This document shows positions 1 through 7,489 of a DNA stretch of 23,476 nucleotides, piece after piece; the first letter of the stretch is position 1, and every line of letters starts with the position of its first letter. Below the pieces are notes generated by a model. The model did no database searches. It saw nothing but the letters and a program-made list of their open reading frames with translations, and was not told the DNA's origin. The stretch is from positions 1-23,476 of the IMG/VR virus record IMGVR_UViG_3300028410_000068; one strand, 5' to 3'. A program made the translations under genes and the position numbers. Origin of the DNA: a virus.

Positions 1-1
1 G

Positions 2-436
2 GAGTCTTTATATAATCGGATAGTTATTAATACCTCAGAGGGGACCCCTAATGAACTCTTAGAAATACTAAGTCTACTATCTAAAGGAACCTCAACTAGG
101 ATTTATGAGCATTTTCCTTTAACTACCGCATTCTATACAAATGGGAGTGCTAGTAGTGCCTTAGCTAAGACTTTAAGAGCTTCATCCCCAACTACATCTG
201 ATGTTGTAAGTATCTACCATGACCCTCTAGATAACGCCCTAATACCTAGTGAGTTGGAGAATGCTCTTGGTATATTAGTTGATGATGAAAACAATGAATT
301 TGAGAATGATGAAAGTAGGAATATAGCAGTAACTTATTTGGCTAGTTTAAATGTACAAAACTCAGAAAAAGCTATATTAGATGAATTAGATACTTATGAT
401 GCCCTCACCAGAGAGCCTTGTGAAGTTTATAGATAA
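2..436 (+). CDS. Tail/baseplate protein, DUF2612-like, 5' end missing
   Basis: The frame is open from the left edge of the window to the TAA at 434-436, so this is the 3' part of a gene that starts outside. The only internal start would be a TTG at 254, with no reason to prefer it. The visible part begins with a segment resembling the end of DUF2612-type phage tail proteins: RIVINTSEGTPNELLEIL, then an LLSKGTSTRIYEHFP stretch and a short predicted strand ending in AFYTNG. After this comes a Ser/Thr-rich linker and an acidic, mostly helical C-terminus. DUF2612 genes sit beside baseplate J-like genes and just before tail-fibre genes, which fits the collar and fibre genes that follow 12 bp downstream. 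The family match is from memory of its pattern; the C-terminal 60 residues are unrecognised. Confidence 0.6.
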   Translation, partial: ESLYNRIVINTSEGTPNELLEILSLLSKGTSTRIYEHFPLTTAFYTNGSASSALAKTLRASSPTTSDVVSIYHDPLDNALIPSELENALGILVDDENNEFENDESRNIAVTYLASLNVQNSEKAILDELDTYDALTREPCEVYR

Positions 437-448
437 TAAGGAATAAAA

Positions 449-1114
449 ATGGCAATTAATGAAGAGTCAGTCAGATGGGCCTCCCAGAATGAGACAGATG
501 CTACAAGTGGATTAAGTAATAAAGTTGACCCAACGGCGAGTCAAAAAAACTCAGGGTTAAAGAGAGAGGAGCCAATTCCAAGACAATATCTGAACCATCA
601 ATTTAACGCCTCCTATGAAGCCCTTGTGGATCTACAGTCTCAGATAACTGCGTTGACACTAGATGCAGGGTCTGGATTGATAGGTCAAATATTCCCAGTC
701 GGGGCATACTATATAACAGAGAATACTCAGGACCCTGCCACGACATTGGGTGTAGGCACATGGGTAAGAGTTAAGGGTAAGTTCCTAGTAGGTTTAGATG
801 AAGATGACACTGACTTTGACGGTGTTGGTGAGGAAGGTGGAAGTAAAAACCACACACACACAAATACTCTCTCAGTAGCAGGACATGCTATAACCCCAAG
901 TCAGCTACCTTCTCACAGCCATGACTTTACACAAGAGAATACAAGAGGGTTAGGTTCAGCGGGAGCGCAGAATGGTACTTCAAGTTTTGAGACAGCTACT
1001 ACTCAGACTACTGGTGGAAACCAACCCCACACCCACGGACTTAACGGTGGAATTAATACAGCTTCAAACATACCTCCTTATAGAGCAGTGTATTTTTGGA
1101 GAAGATCAGCCTAG
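449..1114 (+). CDS. Tail collar / short tail fibre protein with HxH motifs
   Basis: A 221-residue structural protein of the virion tail. The N-terminal ~75 residues are polar with one helical segment (YLNHQFNASYEALVDLQSQI) that probably trimerises and attaches the protein to the tail. From about residue 80 (GQIFPVGAYYITENTQDP) the sequence matches the receptor-side domain found at the C-terminus of T4 gp12/gp10-like and tail-collar proteins: a GTWVRVKGKFLVGLD block, a GGSKNHTHT segment, then PSHSHDF and QPHTHGL histidine pairs, ending in NIPPYRAVYFWRRSA. In T4 gp12 HxH motifs bind a metal ion on the trimer axis, so metal-stabilised trimerisation is inferred. The start at 449 is set by AAGGA seven bases upstream. 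It lies between the truncated tail gene and the long fibre, so it is probably a baseplate-proximal or tip component. Confidence 0.8.
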   Translation: MAINEESVRWASQNETDATSGLSNKVDPTASQKNSGLKREEPIPRQYLNHQFNASYEALVDLQSQITALTLDAGSGLIGQIFPVGAYYITENTQDPATTLGVGTWVRVKGKFLVGLDEDDTDFDGVGEEGGSKNHTHTNTLSVAGHAITPSQLPSHSHDFTQENTRGLGSAGAQNGTSSFETATTQTTGGNQPHTHGLNGGINTASNIPPYRAVYFWRRSA

Positions 1115-1123
1115 GAGAATTAA

Positions 1124-4100
1124 ATGCCAACAGATGAAAGAATTCAGATATCCGAACTACCAGAACTTGACCCTCTAGATTTTGACTCAGAGAACCTACT
1201 TATAGTTAGAAAGATATCTAATAACGTGGACTATAAGTTTAAAGTCTCATCACTAAGGAATCTGATTTCTAATGTTGTTATAGGTAGTGGTAGCGTTATT
1301 ATTGATGATTTGGTGAATTTGATTGTCCCACAAGTAGAGTCCAATTTTGAAGCGTTCTTAGAAGAACAGTTAATAGACTCTCTCCAAAGTAGTGAAGTTC
1401 TTGAGATAGTAAATAATGCCATAAAAGAAGTTACTTCTGCTTTAGAGATTGATGAAAGAAAAGATATTGTAGCTATAGTTAATGGTATCTTTGAGAATGC
1501 CCAAAATAGCAGGGAGCTTGACAGGGCTTTAGACATAGTTAACAAGAAAGTATTTAGTATAGCAGAGAGTTTTATCCCAAGATTGGAGAGAGACTTAGCT
1601 AAAGTAAATGAGGACTTAGAGAATTTAAACTCAGCTGATCTAATTAATCTGCAATCTGACTTAGATACCCTGACAGGAGAACTAAGTACATTAAACACAG
1701 TTACCTTAACAGGTATAGTCAGTGATATCACCGCCCTAAATGAAGCACTAGAAGGGATAGGGGAAGCTGATCTTTCTGGTGTAGAGTCAGATCTCCGAGA
1801 CTTAAGCGATAAGATTGACATCCTAAACGATACAACTATCCCCGATGTTAACACCACCTTATCTGGACTTAATGATGACTTGACTGCATTAGATGATAAG
1901 TTTCCCTTAGCTACAGAGGATCTAGCAGACGGCATTATAACTAATGCTAAAATAGGTTTGAAAGCTATATTAGCAGGTAGCCTAGCAGATGGTACTATAA
2001 CTAGTGCTCAGATGGGACCTAACTCTGTACTAGGAGGTATATTAGCTGACAATGCTGTCTCTGTTAGTAAGATAGTAGATGGAGCTATTACAGCCCTTAA
2101 ATTGGGTAATGGATCTGTTACTAGTGATAAAATTGGCACAGGTGCTGTAAGCAATAATAAAATTATTGATGGAGCTATCACGGAGTTAAAGCTAGGAAAT
2201 TTAGCAGTAACTAATGCTAAGATAGGAGCCAATGCAGTTACTGGAGGGAATATACTTGGGGGTACTATAACTGGTAATAAGATTGCTGGTGAGACCATCA
2301 CAGGTACGTTAATAGCCGCTAATACTATAGTTGGTGGAAATATTCTTAGTGGTAGTGTGAATGCTAATAGATTAGAAGCTAGCACTATCACAGCAGGACT
2401 TCTTGCTTCAGATGCAATCATAGCTAGGCATATCTTAGCTGGAGAGATCACTGGTGATAAGATAGCCGCCAGTACTATCACGGGTGGCAAGATAGTAGCT
2501 AATTCTATAGATGGTGATAGAATAACCACTAATACATTAAATGCTTCTAAGATAGTAGCAGGTAGCATTGGTTCTGACAGGATAGCCGCTAATACTATCA
2601 CAGCGGGGAATATAGCCGCTAATGCAATAGGTGTTAGTGAGTTAAGTGCAAATAGTGTAAACGCAAGTAAAATTGTAGCTGGTAGTATCACTACTGATGA
2701 GATAGCCGCCAATACTATAGAAGCGGGTAATATTAAAGCTAACACTATTACTGGTAGTGAAATCCTAGCTGGTAGTGTTGGTGCTGATAGAATAGTAGCT
2801 AATAGTATAACCACTACACAACTGTCAGCAGGTAATATTAACGGCAATGTAATCACAGCTAACACTATTAATGGTGATAGGGTAATAGCTAACACTATAA
2901 ATGGTAATAGGATAGTAGCAGGAAGTTTAGGAGCTGATAGGATAACAGCTAATAGCTTAACCGCTGGACAAATAGCCGCTAATGCAATAACTACTAGTGA
3001 ACTAGCCAGTAACTCTGTTACAGCAGTAAATATTTTAGCCGGTAACGTGACAGCGGGGAAACTCTCTGCTAATAGTGTCGTAGCAGGGAATATTCAAGCG
3101 GGTCAGATTACAGCTACCAAGATGGCTGTAGATGCAATAGAGACTAGTGCAATTAAGGCTGGGGCTATTGTTGTTGATAAATTAGCCTCCAATAGTATAT
3201 CAGCAATTAAGATACAGTCAGATGCCATAACCTCTGACAAGATTTTAGCTGGGGCAGTAACTGCGATAAAGATACTCTCAGGGTCTATCACTACAGCTAA
3301 GTTAGATGCCTCAGCAGTGACAGCAGATAAGATAGATGTTGGAAGCCTCACAGGTGTTATCCTAACAGGTACAATCCTTAGAACTAAGGCTTCAGGCAAT
3401 AATAGAGTAGTAATTGGTGACACAACATTCCCACTGTGGTTTGGGGATGGTACAGTTGGAACATCAGGTGGTAAGTTCTATGTAACTAATGGTGGTGTCA
3501 TAGTAGCTAAGAATATTGTCATTAGTGGTAATAGTCAATTCGGGGGAACTCTAAACGGGGCTACAGGAACTTTCTCAGGAACTTTGAGCGCCGCTACAGG
3601 ATCATTTAGCGGAGGGATAACTTCTAGCACAATATCTGGGGGTGTAATTAGATCCCCTAGAATGGAGCTAGTAGGGTCTAACTTTATGAAGGTTGAATTG
3701 GCGAATGGATTTGGCCCTGATAACTTATGGTATTGGTTTGGGTCTAAAACTGTAGATGGTAGTGGCAACCCAGTACTGACTAACTTAAGCAAAGCTAATG
3801 CAAAGGAATGGAAAGACACTAATGGAAACGCTTACTTTGGTGGGACATTAAGTGCAGGGACACGATCTGAAGCAATTAGGACTGGTAATAAAAACTTAAA
3901 CCGATCTATCACATTAGGTCCATTTGGTAGTGGAGGGGGAAATAGAGATGTAACTGTGAGTTTTAACTACTCCGCTGGATATAACAGTGGCCCCTGTGAT
4001 AACTCACCAACCCAACCTTCAGGTAAATTAAAACTGTACAGGTCATTTAACGGCTCCAGTTTTAGTCAGATTGGGGGGACTACAAACTTGTCAGGTTCGA

Positions 4101-4294
4101 CCACATCAAACAACTCTCCTTTTGGCAGTGGGTGCTTCACAGAGGAAGAGATGTTTGGGAGTATAACGACTACGGATACCTCAACGACTACAGGTAATGT
4201 CTATTATAAAGCTGAAATTACTGACCAAGTTAGGTATCATAATGTACAAGACATACAAGACCAAGAGCTATCAATAATAAGTGTAGAAGAGTAA
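1124..4294 (+). CDS. Long tail fibre / central fibre protein with decapeptide repeats
   Basis: A 1056-residue fibre. Residues 1-50 (ISELPELDPLDFDSENLLIV) look like a virion-attachment domain. Residues ~55-260 are heptad-rich and probably coiled coil (NLQSDLDTLTGELSTLN and a second similar block). Residues ~269-748 are an uninterrupted array of 10-residue repeats described separately. Residues ~760-850 hold shaft-type turns (GTFSGTLSAATGSFSGG), and the last ~200 residues form a distinct globular part with an LWYWFGSK segment like those in fibre proteins with DUF1983-type regions. It ends in a Gly/Ser/Thr-rich tip followed by an acidic tail. An AGGAG six bases before the ATG supports the start. 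The product should be a trimeric fibre that positions the receptor-binding tip; no enzymatic motif is visible. The large antisense frame opposite the repeats is a codon-bias shadow. Confidence 0.85.
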   Translation: MPTDERIQISELPELDPLDFDSENLLIVRKISNNVDYKFKVSSLRNLISNVVIGSGSVIIDDLVNLIVPQVESNFEAFLEEQLIDSLQSSEVLEIVNNAIKEVTSALEIDERKDIVAIVNGIFENAQNSRELDRALDIVNKKVFSIAESFIPRLERDLAKVNEDLENLNSADLINLQSDLDTLTGELSTLNTVTLTGIVSDITALNEALEGIGEADLSGVESDLRDLSDKIDILNDTTIPDVNTTLSGLNDDLTALDDKFPLATEDLADGIITNAKIGLKAILAGSLADGTITSAQMGPNSVLGGILADNAVSVSKIVDGAITALKLGNGSVTSDKIGTGAVSNNKIIDGAITELKLGNLAVTNAKIGANAVTGGNILGGTITGNKIAGETITGTLIAANTIVGGNILSGSVNANRLEASTITAGLLASDAIIARHILAGEITGDKIAASTITGGKIVANSIDGDRITTNTLNASKIVAGSIGSDRIAANTITAGNIAANAIGVSELSANSVNASKIVAGSITTDEIAANTIEAGNIKANTITGSEILAGSVGADRIVANSITTTQLSAGNINGNVITANTINGDRVIANTINGNRIVAGSLGADRITANSLTAGQIAANAITTSELASNSVTAVNILAGNVTAGKLSANSVVAGNIQAGQITATKMAVDAIETSAIKAGAIVVDKLASNSISAIKIQSDAITSDKILAGAVTAIKILSGSITTAKLDASAVTADKIDVGSLTGVILTGTILRTKASGNNRVVIGDTTFPLWFGDGTVGTSGGKFYVTNGGVIVAKNIVISGNSQFGGTLNGATGTFSGTLSAATGSFSGGITSSTISGGVIRSPRMELVGSNFMKVELANGFGPDNLWYWFGSKTVDGSGNPVLTNLSKANAKEWKDTNGNAYFGGTLSAGTRSEAIRTGNKNLNRSITLGPFGSGGGNRDVTVSFNYSAGYNSGPCDNSPTQPSGKLKLYRSFNGSSFSQIGGTTNLSGSTTSNNSPFGSGCFTEEEMFGSITTTDTSTTTGNVYYKAEITDQVRYHNVQDIQDQELSIISVEE
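1928..3367 (+). repeat. About 48 in-phase 30-bp (decapeptide) tandem repeats inside the long fibre gene
   Basis: Aligned by eye from residue ~269 to ~748, the protein breaks into ten-residue units with no register slip. Typical units are ANTITAGNIA, ANSVNASKIV, AGSITTDEIA and ANTINGDRVI. The pattern is [A/D/S]-[N/G]-[T/S/A]-[I/V/L]-x-x-x-x-[I/L]-x, with buried-type residues at positions 4 and 9. The early units (DGAITALKLG, NGSVTSDKIG) are more divergent and Lys/Gly rich. The regular hydrophobic spacing fits a trimeric beta-helical shaft. DNA identity between units is only moderate, so these are old, diversified repeats with some recent-looking neighbours near 2855-2920. Confidence 0.85.
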
Positions 4295-4315
4295 TAAATA
4301 ACATAAGGAACAATA

Positions 4316-5134
4316 ATGGCAATTAATCCAGTAAAGCCAATAACATCTAGCAATGCCACAGCAACAAATGGAAGTACTACTGTAAGCGTCACAGGGGCTG
4401 TAGATTGCTCTAAGATATATCAAGGCAGTATCTTACACTTAGGCGGTAATAATCCCGTAGAGGCTATATCAGGCACTGTAGCTAACGGTAGTGGTGTGAG
4501 TACGATCACCTTAAGAAACAACTGGCCTTTTTCAACTATAACAGGGCCCTTACTGGTTTTCAATACTATTGAGGGATTAGTGGGGGCTATACAGAAAGCC
4601 CAGCAAATAGTAGAACAAACATCTGGGTTAGAATCTATTGGAGGTACAGGGTTTGTAGAGAAGACAGGGGATAACACTTACTCAACACTAACAGCCACTA
4701 CTAAGGGAAAGCAGATACTGAGTTCCGCTGATTCCCAAGAGGCTAGAGATATTATTGATCTAGGAACAAGTGCTATAGCTGATCTTACTACTTCTCCATC
4801 TGACGCCACAGCTAACCGAGTTTTTAAAGTTGGAGATAATGTAGGGATTACATTTGGGTCGAACACAAACGGTAGTTTTACACGTTGGCCCGATGGAACA
4901 ATGATATGCTACCACACCATAACAACTTCAGCTAGTGGAGAGGTTAGTTGGACATTCCCTTCAGCGTTTGACGCCAACCCAGTAGTAACGGGAAATCCAG
5001 TAACTACAGACATTGTAATATACGGGTTAACAGTAAAGTCATCGAGTACATCAGCGGCTGAAATAAACTTATTGAGTGGAACCTCAAGAGTCTCAAAACC
5101 CGTAAATCTAATAGCGATTGGGAGATGGAAATAA
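4316..5134 (+). CDS. Tail fibre protein, probable receptor-binding tip
   Basis: A 272-residue protein following the long fibre by 21 bp. Residues ~1-85 are Ser/Thr/Val rich and beta-type (TSSNATATNGSTTVSVTG), then comes a helical stretch (GLVGAIQKAQQIVEQTSGLE), a shaft-like segment around DNTYSTLTATTKGKQILSS, and a C-terminal domain from ~190. That domain contains GSFTRWPDGTMICYHTI, a pattern common at fibre tips (NGSFTRWPDGT followed by beta strands), and it ends in LIAIGRWK. The AAGGA eight bases before the ATG at 4316 supports the start. Together with the two small genes downstream it forms a fibre plus accessory unit. Host-receptor binding is inferred from position and the C-terminal pattern, not from a recognised ligand site. 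Confidence 0.75.
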   Translation: MAINPVKPITSSNATATNGSTTVSVTGAVDCSKIYQGSILHLGGNNPVEAISGTVANGSGVSTITLRNNWPFSTITGPLLVFNTIEGLVGAIQKAQQIVEQTSGLESIGGTGFVEKTGDNTYSTLTATTKGKQILSSADSQEARDIIDLGTSAIADLTTSPSDATANRVFKVGDNVGITFGSNTNGSFTRWPDGTMICYHTITTSASGEVSWTFPSAFDANPVVTGNPVTTDIVIYGLTVKSSSTSAAEINLLSGTSRVSKPVNLIAIGRWK

Positions 5135-5442
5135 TGTTTAATATAAGTTTAGTTCCTATTGCCAATAACACCCCTAGGACGGTTGCGATAAAGGTACTTC
5201 CCAACTACAAATTATCTTACGATGGGGATGTCTATGATTTCTCATCTATATTGGATGGACAACAAGTAGTTGCGGAGTACCCTGCAATGGGTGTTATAAA
5301 GAGGGTAGAAGGTGTTATAAGCATAACCCTAGCATTTCTATATGACACCTCTCTAGCAGAGCCACACCAGCCCACAGACACTTCAGGGTTTACCTATGAG
5401 TTAAGTAGTGGATTTGTCCCAGACCCAGTAGCATACAAGTAA
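5134..5442 (+). CDS. Small tail-fibre-associated protein
   Basis: A 102-residue protein whose start I place at the ATG at 5134, not 5125. The 5134 ATG overlaps the upstream TAA (TAATG) and has GGAG nine bases upstream, whereas 5125 would have no spacer after that GGAG. Residues ~10-70 (VLPNYKLSYDGDVYDFSSILDG, then an EGVISITLAFLYD segment) match a pattern I know from many phages: a short beta-rich protein with V(F/Y)DFS followed by a (V/R)(I/V)(D/E)GxxxxTL(x)LPY-type strand, encoded just after a tail-fibre gene. Those proteins have no established function; a fibre-assembly or tip-capping role is inference from position. It is followed 10 bp later by a second small protein that accompanies this family. 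Confidence 0.6.
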   Translation: MFNISLVPIANNTPRTVAIKVLPNYKLSYDGDVYDFSSILDGQQVVAEYPAMGVIKRVEGVISITLAFLYDTSLAEPHQPTDTSGFTYELSSGFVPDPVAYK

Positions 5443-5452
5443 GGAATAGAAA

Positions 5453-5878
5453 ATGTTTAGTTTATCAAATATAAGAGACACTTCTTATTTCGTAGCTAAA
5501 AGCCTAGAACTGAGTATTAAGAATAGTTTAAACTCACTAGACTTAAAAGCTGAAGAGATTCGAGCATCATACCCTGCTAAGGGATCCCTAATAACCAAGG
5601 AGTATGACCTAGCTTTAGCTGATGCTGTAGCTTACAGAAGGGATAATACAATAATCCCCGCGACTTTACTAGATTTCTCAGATGCTACAGGGATGACACT
5701 AGAGGTTTGTGCTAATATAATATTAGAGACAGCCGCGCAGTTCGAAGAAGTATTGAGGGAAGTTAGAAAAATAAGGTTAGCAGGTAAGTCACAGTTGAGG
5801 TTAGCTACATCAGGCCACGATCAGATACTTATTAACTTCATGTCACAATTGGACTTATTAATTAACACTGAGGAGTAA
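5453..5878 (+). CDS. Small helical tail-fibre-associated protein, function unknown
   Basis: A 141-residue, mostly helical, charged protein. The central segment LLDFSDATGMTLEVCANIILETAAQFEEVLREVRKIRLAGKSQL resembles the C-terminal part of a widespread phage protein, in which a (P)LLDxLAxARG-like motif is followed by a long helix ending in xGxRQ/KxxL. That protein is encoded directly behind fibre genes and next to the beta-rich partner at 5134-5442. It may be a fibre-assembly chaperone; no data in the sequence prove this. AAGGA seven to eight bases upstream of the ATG at 5453 supports the start, and it is co-directional with both neighbours. No signal peptide or membrane segment is visible. Confidence 0.55.
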   Translation: MFSLSNIRDTSYFVAKSLELSIKNSLNSLDLKAEEIRASYPAKGSLITKEYDLALADAVAYRRDNTIIPATLLDFSDATGMTLEVCANIILETAAQFEEVLREVRKIRLAGKSQLRLATSGHDQILINFMSQLDLLINTEE

Positions 5879-5883
5879 AGGTA

Positions 5884-6222
5884 ATGGAAGATAACCCTAG
5901 CTTGTGGAGTCTAGTAATAGCTCTATCGACTTTAGTAGGGGGTGGGGCATGGTTTTGGTACGATAAGAAAGCTAAAGATAAAGAATTTAGTAATCTAAGT
6001 GAGAAAGTAACAAAACTTAGTGATAAGCAGATAGAGCAAGAGAATAAGTTTGTAACAGAAACTCGTACAAGAGAGATCCTCAGGGAAGAGATTGCAGAAC
6101 TAAAGAAGGATATTTCTAGCGTCAAAACCCATGTCTATAGTATTAGTGATAACTTATCTGGCTTAATAGTCGAGATAAGGGTTCTAACTGCTATACAAGA
6201 CTTACTAAAGGATAAACAATGA
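5884..6222 (+). CDS. Membrane-anchored coiled-coil protein in lysis block (holin/antiholin candidate)
   Basis: 112 residues: a single N-terminal membrane segment (about residues 7-25, LWSLVIALSTLVGGGAWFW), a basic stop-transfer YDKKAKDK, then a long amphipathic helix of ~80 residues with heptads (NLSEKVTKLSDKQIEQ, REEIAELKKDISSVK). The positive-inside rule places the coiled coil in the cytoplasm. GAGGAG eight bases upstream fixes the start. It overlaps the response-regulator gene by four bases (ATGA), so the two should be translationally coupled. Small proteins of this shape are frequent beside phage lysis genes and are sometimes annotated as holin-like; I cannot assign one function. One His lies in the helix (VKTHVYS), but there is no histidine-kinase H-box or ATPase domain. 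A membrane tether for the downstream receiver protein is an untested possibility. Confidence 0.6.
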   Translation: MEDNPSLWSLVIALSTLVGGGAWFWYDKKAKDKEFSNLSEKVTKLSDKQIEQENKFVTETRTREILREEIAELKKDISSVKTHVYSISDNLSGLIVEIRVLTAIQDLLKDKQ

Positions 6223-6635
6223 GAGTGTTCCTAATAGATGATGACTTGAAGGTATTAGTCGTCTTATCCAAAATACTGAAGGAGGCTAATATAAGTGGAG
6301 CTTTCTGCGCCTCATCTACAGTAGATGTTGTGGAAAAGATTCTAAATTTCTTACCAGATATTATTATTCTAGATTTGTATATGCCGGAAAAAGATGGCTT
6401 CTGTCTCTATGATGACTTAAGAAAGATTAAGGAGCTTGATCATATTCCGATATTAGCTACGTCCTCCTCAGAGAATATGAAAGATAGATTAAGAACTATT
6501 AACACGGGGTTTAATCAATTTCTGCCTAAGCCTATCACAAAAGAGAGTTTACTCAAGGCGATAAACACAGAGGCGGCGTTAAGTCAGATATCTAGAAGTA
6601 TATCTCAAGCACTCTTAACACTAGAGAGGTATTAA
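6219..6635 (+). CDS. Stand-alone response regulator receiver (CheY-like)
   Basis: A 138-residue receiver domain with every catalytic feature in place: the acidic Mg-binding pair D7-D8 (FLIDDD), phospho-acceptor D52 in ILDLYMPEKDG with the MP and G60 signature, T81 in ILATSS, F98 at the usual Tyr/Phe switch position, and K104 in PKP. The length covers one alpha/beta receiver fold plus a ~15-residue C-terminal helix; there is no DNA-binding or enzymatic output domain. It starts within the stop of the upstream membrane coiled-coil gene (ATGA) with AAGGA six bases upstream, and its stop directly abuts the spanin gene start. It therefore lies inside the lysis operon. Receivers are phosphorylated on Asp by a histidine kinase or small phosphodonor; no kinase is visible nearby. 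It could sense or divert host two-component signalling. The family call is firm, the role is not. Confidence 0.93.
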   Translation: MRVFLIDDDLKVLVVLSKILKEANISGAFCASSTVDVVEKILNFLPDIIILDLYMPEKDGFCLYDDLRKIKELDHIPILATSSSENMKDRLRTINTGFNQFLPKPITKESLLKAINTEAALSQISRSISQALLTLERY

Positions 6636-7061
6636 ATGATAATTAAAATTCTCTCCTTAATAAAAAACTATAAAAAGATAGGTTATATTATTGGAGCAGT
6701 AACGGTTATAGGTACGCTATATTTAGGCTACCAAAACTTTCAAGATAAATATTTTCAACAAGGGTACTCACAAGCTAAGCAAGAATATGATGTTATGGTA
6801 GCTGAAGCTGTCAATAAAAATAGAGTTGAGTATGAATTAAGATTAGTTAAACTAAGACAATCTCTGAGACAACAAGCAGTGGATGAGCAAGCTAGAAGAG
6901 TAGCTGAGGTAGCCACTGATAAAGAGGTAGTTAAAGTTGTAGAATATATAGAGAGGAAAATTTATGTTAAGAAAGAGTGTAATACTGTTGACCCTGTTCT
7001 TATCAGCTTGTTCAACGATTCCGTCAGTAGAGTCAATAGTAGTGGAGAAGATAAACCCTGA
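6636..7061 (+). CDS. i-spanin (Rz-like), inner-membrane lysis protein
   Basis: A 141-residue protein with the i-spanin layout: a short basic N-terminus, one membrane anchor (about residues 14-32, IGYIIGAVTVIGTLYLGY), then a periplasmic, helix-forming, charged segment rich in Gln/Arg/Glu (VKLRQSLRQQAVDEQARR). The C-terminus KKECNTVDPVLISLFNDSVSRV matches the usual EC-x(3-5)-P-x-LxxLxNxxxxRVN ending of Rz proteins. The spanin complex joins inner and outer membranes and fuses them after the wall is degraded, so the host should be Gram-negative. The o-spanin gene begins inside this gene in another frame (98-bp overlap), a classic arrangement. The gene follows the receiver gene with no gap; GAGAGG lies about six bases upstream of the start. 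Confidence 0.85.
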   Translation: MIIKILSLIKNYKKIGYIIGAVTVIGTLYLGYQNFQDKYFQQGYSQAKQEYDVMVAEAVNKNRVEYELRLVKLRQSLRQQAVDEQARRVAEVATDKEVVKVVEYIERKIYVKKECNTVDPVLISLFNDSVSRVNSSGEDKP

Positions 7062-7260
7062 GCTATTTAAAGCTCCTGTGACGCCATCTTTACTAATACC
7101 ATGTAGGGTAGCTTACCCTCTAGCAGTTTATGAGGGTGAGGGGACTCTGGAGAGCTTCTATAGCATCTCAGCGTACAACTTAGGTCAAGTTGAGAAGTGT
7201 TATGATAAGGATGAGGCTTTAGTTAAAGAAATACGGGAGGATGAGGATGGAAATCCATAA
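6964..7260 (+). CDS. o-spanin (Rz1-like) outer-membrane lipoprotein
   Basis: A 98-residue protein with a lipoprotein signal peptide: MLRK, a hydrophobic core, and lipobox L13-S14-A15-C16. Cleavage before C16 would leave an 83-residue lipoprotein. The mature part contains a Pro-rich segment (INPELFKAPVTPSLLIPC) and later a second Cys (VEKC), typical of Rz1-type proteins such as those with PPALLxPC near the start and a G(T/E)xxxL region after it. The gene starts in a different frame within the last 98 bases of the i-spanin gene and has AGAGG seven bases upstream. The pair would form the membrane-spanning spanin complex. The N-terminus after C16 is Ser/Thr, not Asp, consistent with outer-membrane sorting. 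Confidence 0.87.
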   Translation: MLRKSVILLTLFLSACSTIPSVESIVVEKINPELFKAPVTPSLLIPCRVAYPLAVYEGEGTLESFYSISAYNLGQVEKCYDKDEALVKEIREDEDGNP

Positions 7261-7486
7261 ACAGCTAAGAGAGTTTGCTACTACTCTCAATAGGTTTTGC
7301 TTTATAGAGATAATGGTCCTTGGATTCTTTTGTTGGCTCTGTTACGACTTACTAATGTGGTATAAGTCTATAATGACAGTTGATAGCTTTAACGCTACAG
7401 CATTCTGGGCGGCAATGACAGGTATTATAGCTGGGGTATTTACAACCATTAAGCATATAAACTCAACTTTCGATAAGGATAAATAG
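7247..7486 (+). CDS. Holin candidate, two transmembrane helices
   Basis: A 79-residue membrane protein with two predicted helices: about residues 17-37 (FCFIEIMVLGFFCWLCYDLLM) and 50-70 (AFWAAMTGIIAGVFTTI), followed by a charged tail (STFDKDK). Size, topology and location after the spanin genes fit a class II-type holin, the small protein that permeabilises the inner membrane at the end of infection. I choose the ATG at 7247 rather than 7241: GGGAGG at 7235-7240 is six bases before 7247 but directly abuts 7241. Two closely spaced starts (MRMEIH versus MEIH) recall dual-start holins, but here only the second has proper spacing. It overlaps the end of the o-spanin gene by 14 bases. Confidence 0.65.
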   Translation: MEIHKQLREFATTLNRFCFIEIMVLGFFCWLCYDLLMWYKSIMTVDSFNATAFWAAMTGIIAGVFTTIKHINSTFDKDK

Positions 7487-7489
7487 TAA

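Noticed and set aside
1231-2895. Long antisense open frames opposite the fibre gene (1231-1935 and 2008-2895, minus strand)
   Set aside because: They mirror the low-complexity coiled-coil and decapeptide repeats, show Ile/Leu/Pro-rich repeated composition and have no ribosome sites; they are shadows of the fibre gene.
5884-6222. Membrane coiled-coil protein as a histidine kinase partner of the receiver
   Set aside because: It has one His in a helix but no H-box context and no ATPase domain; it is too short to be a kinase.
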